From Bacillota bacterium (GTDB lineage: Bacteria > Bacillota > Sulfobacillia > DUMF01): DNA of 64,000 nt. Below, piece after piece: positions 17,428 through 26,307 of this stretch; positions within the stretch are counted from its first letter, which is position 1; each line of letters starts with the position of its first letter. Position numbers and translations under genes: made by a program. The stretch lies in assembly GCA_012840015.1 (NCBI GenBank), contig DUMF01000002.1, positions 62,001 to 126,000 of the forward strand, read 5' to 3'. A model generated the notes under the pieces. That model ran no database searches. It saw only the letters and a list, made by a program, of their open reading frames with translations, and was not told the origin of the DNA.

Positions 17428-18339
17428 ATGCAAGGGGTAAAGCTGACAAACCTGGATAAGGTACTATGGCCAGAAGATGGCATTACCAAGGGGCAGCTAA
17501 TAGATTACTACCTGTCCATGAGCTGCCACTTGCTACGGTACTTAAAAGATCGGCCGCTTTACTTTACGAGGTACCCCGATGGCATACACGGGAAGTGGTT
17601 CTACCAAAAGAACGTGCCAGTCACTGCTCCCCCTTGGATTGAAACGTGGAGCGACCGGTCCGGCACCAGGCTGATGATCGCCAGGTCTCAAATGGATATG
17701 CTCTGGATTGGCAGTCAGGCATCAATCGAAATACACCCGTGGTTTTCGACCAGGCTTAACCCTTTATACCCGAATTACATAGTTTTTGACCTGGACCCGG
17801 CACCGCCCGCTGGCTTGGAGCAGGTAAAGGTAGTCGCTAAGACCTTATGCGACATACTACGTTACGTTGGCTTAGTCAGTTTTCCAAAAACCTCCGGGGC
17901 CACCGGTGTTCACGTCTGCGTGCCGATTAGACCGGTATTCTCGTACGAAGCCTGCAGGCAATTCGTTGAGGTGGTGGCGAGGCTGGTACTCAAACAGCAC
18001 CCAGATATTGTCACCCTGGAAAGGAGGGTGGAGAAGCGCTCGGGTAAGGTGTACATCGACTACCTTCAAAACGCTATAGGGAAGACTGTAGTATCTCTAT
18101 TCTCACCGAGACCCTTGACAGGGGCTCCTGTATCCGTCCCATTTGAGTGGTCGGAATTAGATGGTATCCGGCCCTCAGAATACACACTTTTAAATGTGCC
18201 TGCCATCTTCAAGGACAGGCTTTTTCGTATCGAATACATAAGTAATTACCCACAAGACTTACTGGATGCCGCCGAAAAACTCAAAAGGCTTATGGCAGCC
18301 TTCGCTCCGGCCAGATATGATCTTTCCGACCATACCTGA
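17428..18339 (+). CDS. LigD polymerase (AEP primase-like) domain protein
   Basis: End-joining polymerase of the archaeo-eukaryotic primase fold that fills gaps with (d)NTPs. 303 aa matches a stand-alone domain. Motifs: KLTNLDKVLWPEDGITKGQL at the start, FTRYPDGIHGKWFYQKN, IEIHPWFSTR, the catalytic pair YIVFDLDP, SGATGVHVCVPI (histidine of motif II), and YLQNAIGKTVVS near the third acidic residue (IDY). ATG 17428 fits the family start; ATG 17392 gives a longer form. It sits 12 kb from the ligase gene, separated by IS debris and the liv operon. All catalytic motifs look intact. Confidence 0.9.
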   Translation: MQGVKLTNLDKVLWPEDGITKGQLIDYYLSMSCHLLRYLKDRPLYFTRYPDGIHGKWFYQKNVPVTAPPWIETWSDRSGTRLMIARSQMDMLWIGSQASIEIHPWFSTRLNPLYPNYIVFDLDPAPPAGLEQVKVVAKTLCDILRYVGLVSFPKTSGATGVHVCVPIRPVFSYEACRQFVEVVARLVLKQHPDIVTLERRVEKRSGKVYIDYLQNAIGKTVVSLFSPRPLTGAPVSVPFEWSELDGIRPSEYTLLNVPAIFKDRLFRIEYISNYPQDLLDAAEKLKRLMAAFAPARYDLSDHT

Positions 18340-18588
18340 CCTTTGCCCGATAGCTGGCGATCGAGCTGACCGCCTAGCTATCTTGGCTCGACCATTACTG
18401 ATCGAAAAACTAGAGTTTTGGACCAGCAATGATCTTCGCGCCGGCCGATACCGCTTTCGCGATATCGACCTTTGCTCGACGGGCTGAGGGTTCATTATCC
18501 CTTCAGCCGTCTTCGCTCAGCTACCATAAGCCTCATGAGGTAGTGTGGCCAATTCCAGTGATTATATTCCCGTTTTCTCACGAAACTA
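18340..18588. other. Intergenic stretch with a stem-loop
   Basis: No gene is seen. A stem-loop pairs ACGGGCTGAGGG (from 18478) with CCCTTCAGCCGT (one bulge) but has no T run, so it is a weak terminator candidate after the polymerase gene. Confidence 0.4.
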
Positions 18589-18618
18589 TTGAAAAAGAAT
18601 GGCGTCCGATGTTAGTAT
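18589..18618 (+). promoter_or_regulatory. Promoter of the ridA-mutase operon
   Basis: TTGAAA (18589-18594) and TAGTAT (18613-18618) are separated by 18 bases, 58 bases before the ridA start codon. Confidence 0.5.
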
Positions 18619-18632
18619 GAAGCGGCGGGGCG

Positions 18633-18647
18633 CTCATCAGTGATGAG
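18633..18647. promoter_or_regulatory. Candidate operator palindrome
   Basis: CTCATC-AGT-GATGAG is a perfect 6-bp inverted repeat lying just downstream of the expected transcription start, a place where a repressor would block the promoter. The FCD-family regulator encoded in the operon is the natural candidate. Inference. Confidence 0.4.
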
Positions 18648-18675
18648 TACCCAGCAGTTGAAGGAGGGACGAAGT

Positions 18676-19134
18676 TTGAAGGCAGAAGACAAGTTGAAGG
18701 AAATGGGAATAACGTTACCGGAGCCGGCCAAACCCGTGGCGGCATATGTTCCAGCTATAGTGTCTAAAGGGCTGGTTTATACGGCGGGTCAAATCCCGCT
18801 GCAGGGCGGGCAACTTACATACAAGGGCAAAGTGGGTCAAGAGCTTAGCCTCGAGCAGGGCTATGAGGCCGCCAAAGTGTGCGTCATCAACTGTCTGGCT
18901 GCCATTAAGGGAGTACTGGGCTCTCTGGACAGGGTGACGAGGATCGTTAAAGTGGTGGGTTTCGTTAACAGTGCTCCCGGCTTTACCGATCAACCAAAGG
19001 TAATCAACGGCGCCTCCGAACTCTTGGTACAGGTCTTCGGCGAGCAGGGTAAACATGCGCGTTCGGCTGTAGGGGTTTCGGAGTTACCGTTGGGGGCAGC
19101 GGTAGAGGTAGAAGTGATCGCTGAGTTCGAATGA
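18676..19134 (+). CDS. ridA: RidA/YjgF family enamine-imine deaminase
   Basis: Hydrolyses reactive enamine/imine intermediates released by PLP enzymes. 152 aa, the longer YjgF subtype. Motifs: [44 protein letters not shown] and [23 protein letters not shown] 18676 is chosen because GGAGGG is seven bases upstream; an upstream ATG lacks this. It leads a tight operon with a PLP enzyme, which fits its role of clearing PLP-derived imines. Confidence 0.9.
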   Translation: MKAEDKLKEMGITLPEPAKPVAAYVPAIVSKGLVYTAGQIPLQGGQLTYKGKVGQELSLEQGYEAAKVCVINCLAAIKGVLGSLDRVTRIVKVVGFVNSAPGFTDQPKVINGASELLVQVFGEQGKHARSAVGVSELPLGAAVEVEVIAEFE

Positions 19135-19162
19135 CAGCTCTTCAAATCAAGGAGGGGTAAGA

Positions 19163-20632
19163 ATGGCGAAGTTTAAGTATAGGTGGCAGATGTATAAACA
19201 CATCCAGGCGAACTTGGGCAACATTTATGCAGAGGCTAAGAAGGCAGCCGCGGAAATCGGCATTACTGACGAGCTCAAAGGCAAGATTGGGCTTACGGGT
19301 GCGGTGTCCGGGTGCCCAGCTCCGATGACCAAAGACGTGATGGAGGCTTCAGAAAAGGGCGCCAAAGAGGTGATCCCGCTCGCAACGCTTGTGGAGCAGA
19401 TTAGGGAGATCGTGAAAGACGTTTACGGGGACGAGTTCGACGCTTGCCCAGTGAATACTTGCGAAGCAGGTCTTTGGGTTGCCTTCGATACTTTGTTCAC
19501 TCCCCCTATGCTAGGCCGCGGTGATAACTACAGGGCGCGCTACATCGCTCCTTATGAGAAGCACATGCACCACCAAGGCGGCTACGGCAGGCCGTTCCCT
19601 CCGAAGTATAAAGATTATCTCGCGGATAGAGGCTGCACCGCCGGCGAACTTGGCTTCTATGGAAAGCGCCAGAATAACCTCGATGTCGTGATAGTGAAGC
19701 TTGCCGGCGCCAAATATGATTGCCACGGTATCAAGTACTGGCCGGTGCCCCTTTTGACTGAAGTCGATGTAGAGGCTTCCACGGAAAAACTGGCTAGCGC
19801 AGCAGATGATCACGTGGAGTTCTTGAGCGGCTTCACTTCGCTCGGTTACGATACCCCAGGCTACGGTTACGGCGCCAAAGATTCGGACGGCGCGCCGTTG
19901 CTGCAAAAGTACATCGGCGAACTGGCACAGGAGTTCGACGTACCGTATATTGTGGATAACGCTTGGGGGCTTCCTTTCGTAGGGACTGACCCGCGCAAGA
20001 TCGGTGCCGATGTTATGATATATAGCATGGATAAGGCTTCCGGCGCGGCCACGAGTGGACTGTTGATCGGTAAAGAAGAGTGCATGGTGCCCATCAGGCG
20101 TGCTCTGGGCATGCACGGCGATAGGTACGGTACGCTCGCTTCTTACGGCAAGGCAGCCTACGTGACGCAGGACCCAGGAAAAGAGGCTTTGTTGACTCAG
20201 ATAGCCGTGCTCAAGAAATTGAGGGATAACCCCAAGGCATACACTGGGACTGTAGATCAGCTTTACGACCTAGTTGTAGATGAACTGAAAGAGCTGCATC
20301 CGAAGATAAGGCAAGGTCTGTTGGTCTCGAAGTCGTATAACTGCTGTACTGTTGAAATCAACTACGAAAACACGTGGAAAGGTGATGGCTTGGGCTTTCC
20401 CATTTTCTCGATCGAAGACATGTACGCTGGCTCCCACGCAATACAAACCGGCCTCTCCCAAATGGGAGTGGTCCCGACGATAGCATACGACGGCAACATC
20501 ATGATTTCACCTGGACAGGGTACATCTGACGAAAACGGTAATATCATACCCGAAAAGATGAGACTTGCCATAAAGGCGCTCGTCCGGCTGATGAATATCA
20601 TAGGCAAGTACAGCGGATTTACGGAGGAGTAA
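19163..20632 (+). CDS. PLP-dependent enzyme, fold type I, reaction unknown
   Basis: 489 aa with the layout of fold type I aminotransferase/lyase enzymes: [17 protein letters not shown] supplies the aspartate that binds the PLP ring nitrogen (about D265), and [19 protein letters not shown] gives the Schiff-base lysine (about K291). The N-terminal region has unusual cysteine-rich patches ([18 protein letters not shown]). ATG with AAGGAGGGG eight bases upstream. I do not recognise the exact family; it resembles the cysteine desulfurase/SepCysS-like side of the fold more than classical aminotransferases. Neighbours RidA, an FAD enzyme and a B12 mutase point to amino acid breakdown. Confidence 0.75.
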   Translation: MAKFKYRWQMYKHIQANLGNIYAEAKKAAAEIGITDELKGKIGLTGAVSGCPAPMTKDVMEASEKGAKEVIPLATLVEQIREIVKDVYGDEFDACPVNTCEAGLWVAFDTLFTPPMLGRGDNYRARYIAPYEKHMHHQGGYGRPFPPKYKDYLADRGCTAGELGFYGKRQNNLDVVIVKLAGAKYDCHGIKYWPVPLLTEVDVEASTEKLASAADDHVEFLSGFTSLGYDTPGYGYGAKDSDGAPLLQKYIGELAQEFDVPYIVDNAWGLPFVGTDPRKIGADVMIYSMDKASGAATSGLLIGKEECMVPIRRALGMHGDRYGTLASYGKAAYVTQDPGKEALLTQIAVLKKLRDNPKAYTGTVDQLYDLVVDELKELHPKIRQGLLVSKSYNCCTVEINYENTWKGDGLGFPIFSIEDMYAGSHAIQTGLSQMGVVPTIAYDGNIMISPGQGTSDENGNIIPEKMRLAIKALVRLMNIIGKYSGFTEE

Positions 20633-20653
20633 GCTCCCAAAGGAGGCACGCTT

Positions 20654-21937
20654 ATGGCCAAGGTAGTGGTTGTGGGCGGTGGATGGTCGGGTTGTGCGGC
20701 GGCCATCGCCGCCCGTAAGGCCGGAGCTGAGGTGTTGTTGCTCGAACGCACAGATCAACTGCTCGGTACTGGCCTTGTGGGAGGGATAATGCGGAACAAC
20801 GGCCGATTCACTGCTGCGGAAGAAGCGATCGCACTAGGAGCTGGGGAGTTGTTCAAAGCCTGTGATAGCGTGGCGAGACACGTAAACGTGGATTTCCCTG
20901 GGCACAAACATGCCACTCTGTACGATGTGGCACGAATCGAACCCAAAGTGCGGGGGATAGTCCGGGATTTGGGAGTGGATGTCCGCTTTGAGACCCGCGT
21001 AAGCGACATCGAGATGGAGGGGAAAAAGATCACAGCCGTAAAGGGCGAGGACGGCGAAGTGTTCACGGGAGATGTTTTCGTGGAGTGTACAGGCACTGCC
21101 GGGCCTCAAGGGAACTGTCTTAAATACGGCAACGGTTGTTGCATGTGCATCCTCCGCTGTCCCACTTTCGGTCCGCGCGTGAGTATCGCCGCGAAGGCGG
21201 GAATCAAAGAGATGATGGGCGGCTCCGCCGTAGGTACGGTCGGGGCAATGAGTGGCTCTTGCAAGTTGCTCAAGGAATCCCTTGCTCCGGAAATCGTCGA
21301 ACAATTGGATTCCAAGGGAGTGGCCGTGATACCGATACCCGAGGAGCTGCGCAAAAAAGATGCTCTGACCTTTAAAGCGTGCCAACAGTATGCGTTACCC
21401 GACTTTGCGGAAAACGTCGTGCTGCTCGATACGGGCCATGCAAAGCTCATGACCTCGTTCTTTCCCCTCGAGAAACTTAGAAAGATACCGGGTTTCGCAA
21501 ATGCGCGCTTTGAGGACCCGTATTCCGGCGGTAGAGGCAATTCAATGAGGTATTTGGCCATTTCGCCGAGGAGCAACGCTCTCAAGACCGAGGGAGTAGA
21601 TAACCTCTTCTGCGGCGGCGAGAAGACCGGCCCTATGGTGGGTCATACCGAGGCAATAGTGACTGGAACGCTCGCCGGGCATAATGCTGTCAGATGGGCG
21701 CTAGGGATGGAGCTTCTGGAGCTGCCTACGAGCCTCGCCATAGGCGACATCATTGCCTACGTTGGTGAGCAAGTGAAGAAACCGGAAGGGCTTCGGAAGA
21801 AATACACCTTCTCAGGATCGGTCTACTTCGAGCGGATGAAGCAGCTCGGCCTTTACACCACAGATGTGGCGGCCATACGCGAACGGGTTAGGAAAGCTGG
21901 CCTCGAAGGCATTTTCGACAGGCCTTTGGTTAAATGA
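20654..21937 (+). CDS. FAD-dependent oxidoreductase (GidA/TrmFO-like fold)
   Basis: 427 aa. The N-terminus VVVVGGGWSGCAAAIAARKAG is a standard FAD dinucleotide-binding motif, followed by VLLLERTDQLLGTGLVGG. A cysteine cluster GNGCCMCILRCPTFGP near residue 160 could hold an Fe-S centre or active-site thiols. The C-terminal part has NLFCGGEKTGPMVGHTEAI, like the second FAD contact in GidA/TrmFO proteins. It is 21 bases after the PLP gene and overlaps the regulator by four bases (ATGA). A role in oxidising an amino acid or imine is plausible but not shown. Confidence 0.75.
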   Translation: MAKVVVVGGGWSGCAAAIAARKAGAEVLLLERTDQLLGTGLVGGIMRNNGRFTAAEEAIALGAGELFKACDSVARHVNVDFPGHKHATLYDVARIEPKVRGIVRDLGVDVRFETRVSDIEMEGKKITAVKGEDGEVFTGDVFVECTGTAGPQGNCLKYGNGCCMCILRCPTFGPRVSIAAKAGIKEMMGGSAVGTVGAMSGSCKLLKESLAPEIVEQLDSKGVAVIPIPEELRKKDALTFKACQQYALPDFAENVVLLDTGHAKLMTSFFPLEKLRKIPGFANARFEDPYSGGRGNSMRYLAISPRSNALKTEGVDNLFCGGEKTGPMVGHTEAIVTGTLAGHNAVRWALGMELLELPTSLAIGDIIAYVGEQVKKPEGLRKKYTFSGSVYFERMKQLGLYTTDVAAIRERVRKAGLEGIFDRPLVK

Positions 21938-22698
21938 CAGGTGCGGACGGTATGTTGGACGCTCGCGACGAGCAATTGTATCAAGCGTTAAAGGCCATTT
22001 CTGAAGCGAAGGGCGCTGCCGGGTCCGGTAGCTTGGCCAGCGCCCTTCGGGCAGCCGGGCTACAGGTCAGCGAGGCCACCGCTGGTAGAATCCTCAGGGA
22101 GCTCGATCAGAAGGGTTTGACCGAAAGATCTGGGTTCAAGGGGCGAGTGCTCACTGAGGCTGGTAAGCGCCATTTGCGTGAGCTCAACGCGAAACGGGAG
22201 CAGGCGGGCTATAGCGAGGAGCTCTTGCGGGCCTTGCAAGCCGGAGAAAAGGACGAGCTGGTCGAAGTTTTGGTGGCACGTAGGGCCATCGAGAGAGAGA
22301 CAGCCAGACTGGCAGCACTGAACGCCACCGACGAACAGATAGAGGCACTCAGGCGATGTATCGAGGTGCACCAAAAGCATTTCGAGGAAGGGGTTGTGGA
22401 TGCCGAAGATGACTTGACCTTTCACAGGTTGGTGTCCGAAGCTTCCCACAACAGGGTTTTGATCGCTGCATCTCGCCTGGTCCGTCAGGACAGCCAAATG
22501 GCACCGATACTCGAATTCATCAGGCGGAACGTCGGGTCCGGTGTGGTCCACGACCACAGAAAAGTATTCCACGCTATAGAAGCAAAGGATCCTGTGGCAG
22601 CAGAAGAAGCCATGGTGAATCATATCGAAAACGTCATCGCAGACGTAAAAAGGTATTGGGAACTTCACCGGAGAGAGAATGGGGGCAATTGCATATGA
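21934..22698 (+). CDS. Transcriptional regulator with FCD-type sensor domain
   Basis: 254 aa. The first 80 residues form a winged helix (SEATAGRILRELDQKGLTER, then a wing and GRVLTEAGKRHL), less like GntR than usual. Residues about 95-240 are an all-helical FCD domain, with VARRAIERETARLAALNAT, DDLTFHRLVSEASHN and a histidine at HDHRKVFHAIEAKD, positions that in the family bind a metal and an organic acid. Overlap with both neighbours (ATGA joints) shows it belongs to the operon and probably senses its substrate. Confidence 0.8.
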   Translation: MTGADGMLDARDEQLYQALKAISEAKGAAGSGSLASALRAAGLQVSEATAGRILRELDQKGLTERSGFKGRVLTEAGKRHLRELNAKREQAGYSEELLRALQAGEKDELVEVLVARRAIERETARLAALNATDEQIEALRRCIEVHQKHFEEGVVDAEDDLTFHRLVSEASHNRVLIAASRLVRQDSQMAPILEFIRRNVGSGVVHDHRKVFHAIEAKDPVAAEEAMVNHIENVIADVKRYWELHRRENGGNCI

Positions 22699-22934
22699 AA
22701 GAGCCCATCAATCTAGTTATGGACGCCATAGACGTAGAAACGTTTTTAGCGTGCACTAGCGAGGAAGAAGCTCGCAACACGATGCTTGAGATAATGAAGC
22801 GCATGGGGCTGAACGAAGCAGAGATCGTCTTCGTAGAGACGATCGGCCCTGGAGCAAGGGTGAGGGCACGTTGTTATGTGCACAAACCCGGCGACGAATA
22901 CAGGTGGTTGCGAGGAGGTCGTAAGCATGGTTGA
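22695..22934 (+). CDS. Small conserved-looking protein before the B12 mutase
   Basis: 79 aa from ATG 22695, which overlaps the regulator stop. It has a helix-rich part (TSEEEARNTMLEIMKRMGLNEAE) and a beta-like end (VRARCYVHKPGDEYRWLRG). No family recognised. It overlaps the mutase start by eight bases. B12 aminomutases such as ornithine 4,5-aminomutase have a small partner subunit (OraS), so it could be one here, but no sequence match is claimed. Confidence 0.6.
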   Translation: MKEPINLVMDAIDVETFLACTSEEEARNTMLEIMKRMGLNEAEIVFVETIGPGARVRARCYVHKPGDEYRWLRGGRKHG

Positions 22935-24759
22935 AGAGAAAAAGAAGATCCTACTCGCTCCCCTCGATCCGGTACACGACGTCGGGCTAAAAATGATTCG
23001 GCGTGCTTTGGACGAAGCGGGCTATGAGACCAATCTGCTTCCACCAGATCTTCCACCGGAAGAAATCGTGAAGAACATGATCGCGTATAAGCCCGACTAC
23101 ACCCTCATTGGGCGTACGCTGGGATATGACGTGGAGACGGTACTTTCCAGGCTCGTAGATCTGGCAGACGCTTCGGGTTTGAGGCCGAAGATGAAGATGG
23201 TGGTCGGTGGAATGCCCATAAAACCGGAACTTGCGGCGGAATTAGGGTTTGACGCTGGGTTCGGCCCGGGTACAACACCAGAGGAAGTGGTGGCCTACAT
23301 TGAAGGGCGGCTCGAAGCTGAGCAACACACAAAGGTGTTGCGTCAGAAACCAAAGATAGCCGAGGGCTTCTCTTATAGGTTCGTTAACGAGGAAATCGGG
23401 CGGCTTTGCTCCGAGATCGCTGATGAAGCATTGGCGTGGGCGTCAGAGCGCACGTCTCCTGGCATCGAACGCTCCCAAATCCGTCGGGAGATGTTCTCAC
23501 TCCAAAGGCGGGGCGATTCGGCGGGAGTGGAAAAGCTGCGGCGAGAATATGCAGCTCTCTGCGATTCCTTTATCAAACCATTCTACGATTTGGGGCAGAC
23601 GGTGGGGAAGACGCGTTTGCTCTCCGAATCTGAGTTAGCAGCATTAAACGAATACGCGGCGGAGGCTGCCAGCCGTTTGGTGCCGAGACGGGTGCGTCAT
23701 TCCAAAGAAAGGCCGCTCGTGTTTACACAGTACGGTACGGGGTGCCCCTTCATGGACGTGGCTCACATTAAGGTGGTCGAAGCATGGGGCGCTGATGGCG
23801 TAATCCACTTCGATCCTTCGTGGGGCGCACGGCACGAAGGGCTTCTGGAAGGGCACATTACACATGAAGAAGACGGGTCTCCGATCACCCCAGAAAACCT
23901 GGCGCTCATCAAACACAGCCTCATGCCATGGACGTTATGGCAGGTTCGAGCTCACAGGGGGCTAAATACGCCAGAAACCGTCGTTCTGGCAGGCGAAATG
24001 AAGGCTGACCTCACCAAGGTGAACATGGTGTACGGTTCTCTAGGGGCAGGAACCGACCCTGAGAGGCTTGTCGTGGACGGCACTGAAGCATTACGACTCG
24101 CTGCCGAATATGGGCTACCTTACGACGTCGTGACTAACGAAGAACTGTGCGGTGTCCCAGCCTACAAAGCTTTCGCGGGGATGCTCATCGTAGCCACGAT
24201 GGGTATAAAGCTGGGTGGAAGGCCGATCTTGAAACCTCTGTTTTGCTATTCACCGGAAGTACTAATAAATGGGCAAATGTCTGACAACTACGTCGATTTC
24301 AACGCCGCTAAGCTCATGGCGCTACGGTCGATAATCGATGCTCCGGTGTGGCCCGGAGAACCGGTAGGCTTCATGACCCATACTTCAGATAGAATCCAGG
24401 CTTCTGCCACAACCATGTTGCATGCCTGCCTGGCCTCTTCATTAGACGCGGTGGCTGTAACGATTTCTTCTTCGGATGAGGCTTTTTCGGGAGGGCCCAT
24501 ATCTGCCGCAAGCCGCGTGGATACTCTCAGGGCCGTGACGGAAGGCATGAGGTTTTTCGGCAAAGCGAAAATCCAGCCTACCGAGAAAGCAGAAGAATTC
24601 GCACGAGGCATCACGGAGGGAATACAAAAAGTGCTGCAGCAAGTCAAGGCGCGCGGTTCATTCGTCTCGGCGCTGTATGAAGGGCTGTTGGGCAATAAAG
24701 AGGACGGGGTTTACCCGGGAAGGGCCGGACGGCAAACCGTGCGGACGAGGAGCACTTGA
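22927..24759 (+). CDS. Adenosylcobalamin-dependent mutase with N-terminal B12 domain
   Basis: 610 aa. Residues 5-130 are a B12-binding Rossmann domain: DPVHDVGLK (the H17 that would ligate cobalt, in a D-x-x-H-x-x-G form one residue longer than the standard DxHxxG), YTLIGRTLG and MVVGGMP. A linker of about 130 residues leads to a barrel: FTQYGTGCPFMDVAHIKVVE, SDNYVDFNAAKLMA, VGFMTHTSDRIQASATTMLH, AVAVTISSSDEAFSGGPISA. The barrel recalls glutamate mutase E and the OraE/KamD aminomutases, but domain order (B12 first) differs. ATG 22927 follows GAGGAGG. The downstream P-loop gene supports an aminomutase. Substrate unknown. Confidence 0.75.
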   Translation: MVEEKKKILLAPLDPVHDVGLKMIRRALDEAGYETNLLPPDLPPEEIVKNMIAYKPDYTLIGRTLGYDVETVLSRLVDLADASGLRPKMKMVVGGMPIKPELAAELGFDAGFGPGTTPEEVVAYIEGRLEAEQHTKVLRQKPKIAEGFSYRFVNEEIGRLCSEIADEALAWASERTSPGIERSQIRREMFSLQRRGDSAGVEKLRREYAALCDSFIKPFYDLGQTVGKTRLLSESELAALNEYAAEAASRLVPRRVRHSKERPLVFTQYGTGCPFMDVAHIKVVEAWGADGVIHFDPSWGARHEGLLEGHITHEEDGSPITPENLALIKHSLMPWTLWQVRAHRGLNTPETVVLAGEMKADLTKVNMVYGSLGAGTDPERLVVDGTEALRLAAEYGLPYDVVTNEELCGVPAYKAFAGMLIVATMGIKLGGRPILKPLFCYSPEVLINGQMSDNYVDFNAAKLMALRSIIDAPVWPGEPVGFMTHTSDRIQASATTMLHACLASSLDAVAVTISSSDEAFSGGPISAASRVDTLRAVTEGMRFFGKAKIQPTEKAEEFARGITEGIQKVLQQVKARGSFVSALYEGLLGNKEDGVYPGRAGRQTVRTRST

Positions 24760-24762
24760 GAA

Positions 24763-25830
24763 ATGAGGTCACTCCGAATTGGGTTTGCGGGGACGGCCAA
24801 GAATACCGGCAAGACCACCACCCTTTCCGCGCTTATGGACAGTTTTCTCGAGGATGGGTGGAGGCTTGGGTTAACCAGCATCGGTTACGATGGCGAAAAC
24901 CTGGACAACGTAACGGGCCTCCCCAAACCCAGGATATACGTTCAGCCCGGCGTGCTGGTGGCTACTTCCACTCGTTGTGTTGAGGCATCGAGCGCGAAAT
25001 TGAGGCTGGTGAGGGAGACTGATATCAACACGTCCCTTGGCCCGGTGATAATCGGGAAGGTGGAAGAACCGGGTCTAGTAGTCTTGGCTGGGCCTTCGTA
25101 TTCCAAGGGTCTAGAGAGCGTACTGCTGCTGTTTGAGGAGGAAGGGGTCCGAGTCAGCTTTATCGATGGAGCCTTCGGTAGGATAGCTCCCATGAATGTA
25201 GCAGATGGGTTGGTGTTATGCACTGGAGCAGCACGGGACAGAAGAGTGAGCGTGATTGCCGAAGAAGCTAGGGGCGTTGAAAGAATCCTGAAGCTAAACT
25301 CATGGTCAGGGAGCCCGGACGCGGTGCTGCCGCAGGGGTCGTTGATCGGAGAATACCCGGACGAGGGTCTGCTTCCCGTGCGCCTCCCTCCAAGGGGAGC
25401 GGTACTGGTTGAAGGAGCAGTAAGCCCTGCTGCGTTAAACCTTTTCCTAAGCTCGCACCGGGAGTTATTGGATGGTGGTACAGTCGTTTTTGAAAACCCG
25501 GTCAGCCTTATCGCAGGAGGGGCTGCTGCCGAAAACGAACGGTTGATACGACAGTTTCATAGTGTGAAGTTCTGCGTTCTGAAACGCCTTGAGCTTTTTG
25601 GGGTCACAGTTAACCCCTTTTATCCCGAAAGAGGGAGAGTGGAAGGTACCTTTGAAGCTAGGTACATCGATGCCGTTAAACTGCTCGACGTATTCCGCCG
25701 GAACCTGGAGACCCTGGTGCTGGATGTGAAACGAGAAGGTATAGGGGCCTTGTATCAGCAGGTTCTGGCTTATTTACGCAATTGGGAGCCACAAGCCTGC
25801 AGGCAATTGTACCGCAAATGTACCTCGTGA
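24763..25830 (+). CDS. P-loop protein resembling aminomutase reactivase KamB
   Basis: 355 aa, with GTAKNTGKTTT (Walker A, about residues 10-20), then LTSIGYDGE, KPRIYVQPGVLVATSTRC, INTSLGPVIIG, VVLAGPSYSKGLESV, VSFIDGAFGRIAPMNVADG and VLCTGAA. I recall this order of motifs from KamB, a component that reactivates lysine 5,6-aminomutase; that is memory-based and needs a search. The gene starts three bases after the mutase. The KamC (MutS-like) partner is not seen in the window. It is the last gene of the operon. Confidence 0.65.
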   Translation: MRSLRIGFAGTAKNTGKTTTLSALMDSFLEDGWRLGLTSIGYDGENLDNVTGLPKPRIYVQPGVLVATSTRCVEASSAKLRLVRETDINTSLGPVIIGKVEEPGLVVLAGPSYSKGLESVLLLFEEEGVRVSFIDGAFGRIAPMNVADGLVLCTGAARDRRVSVIAEEARGVERILKLNSWSGSPDAVLPQGSLIGEYPDEGLLPVRLPPRGAVLVEGAVSPAALNLFLSSHRELLDGGTVVFENPVSLIAGGAAAENERLIRQFHSVKFCVLKRLELFGVTVNPFYPERGRVEGTFEARYIDAVKLLDVFRRNLETLVLDVKREGIGALYQQVLAYLRNWEPQACRQLYRKCTS

Positions 25831-26307
25831 AAGCCACTCTAATCCCAGCTTGGGATGGCTTAGCTCAACAGACCACTCTATTCCGTTGGGCTCTACTATT
25901 ACTGTCAACGACAGGTTATTCATCAAGAACGTGGAGTCCAGGAAAAGGTTTGAACGTAAGCCAACTGAGAGAGAGCTGAGGGATAGATTTGGTGCTTCTA
26001 TCAGCCAAGCCGGTCTTACCTGGTTCCGAAAGAGAAGAGGACTTTTATTGAAAACGCTAAGCCTCCCGGTGGCGGCCAGACGGCAACCCGGTTCAAAGCT
26101 TGCATGGTCCTCAAACTCGTCCCTTCCTCGCGAAGCGGGCAGTGTTTTCCCGCCTATGGATATGGACATCTCTACGAATGTGGTAGGATCGACATGTATG
26201 CAGTTAGTGCAGAAGAGCTCGGCTCCCAGACGCATGGCCATTCTCTCCCGGCCGGTGGTAAGAATATAATATTCCTCAGCGAGAGCACGAGGTGATTGGT
26301 AAGACTA
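25831..26307. other. No recognisable gene
   Basis: Open frames of 139 aa (plus) and 155 aa (minus) overlap here, but neither shows family motifs or a good ribosome site. Probably decayed DNA at the right edge of the insertion between gerW and rluB. Confidence 0.45.

Noticed and set aside
19511-20116. 201-aa open frame on the minus strand
   Set aside because: It is the antisense of the PLP enzyme gene, without family motifs or ribosome site.
25774-26241. 155-aa minus-strand open frame
   Set aside because: No recognisable motif, overlaps the end of the P-loop gene, and the opposite strand has an equally long meaningless frame.
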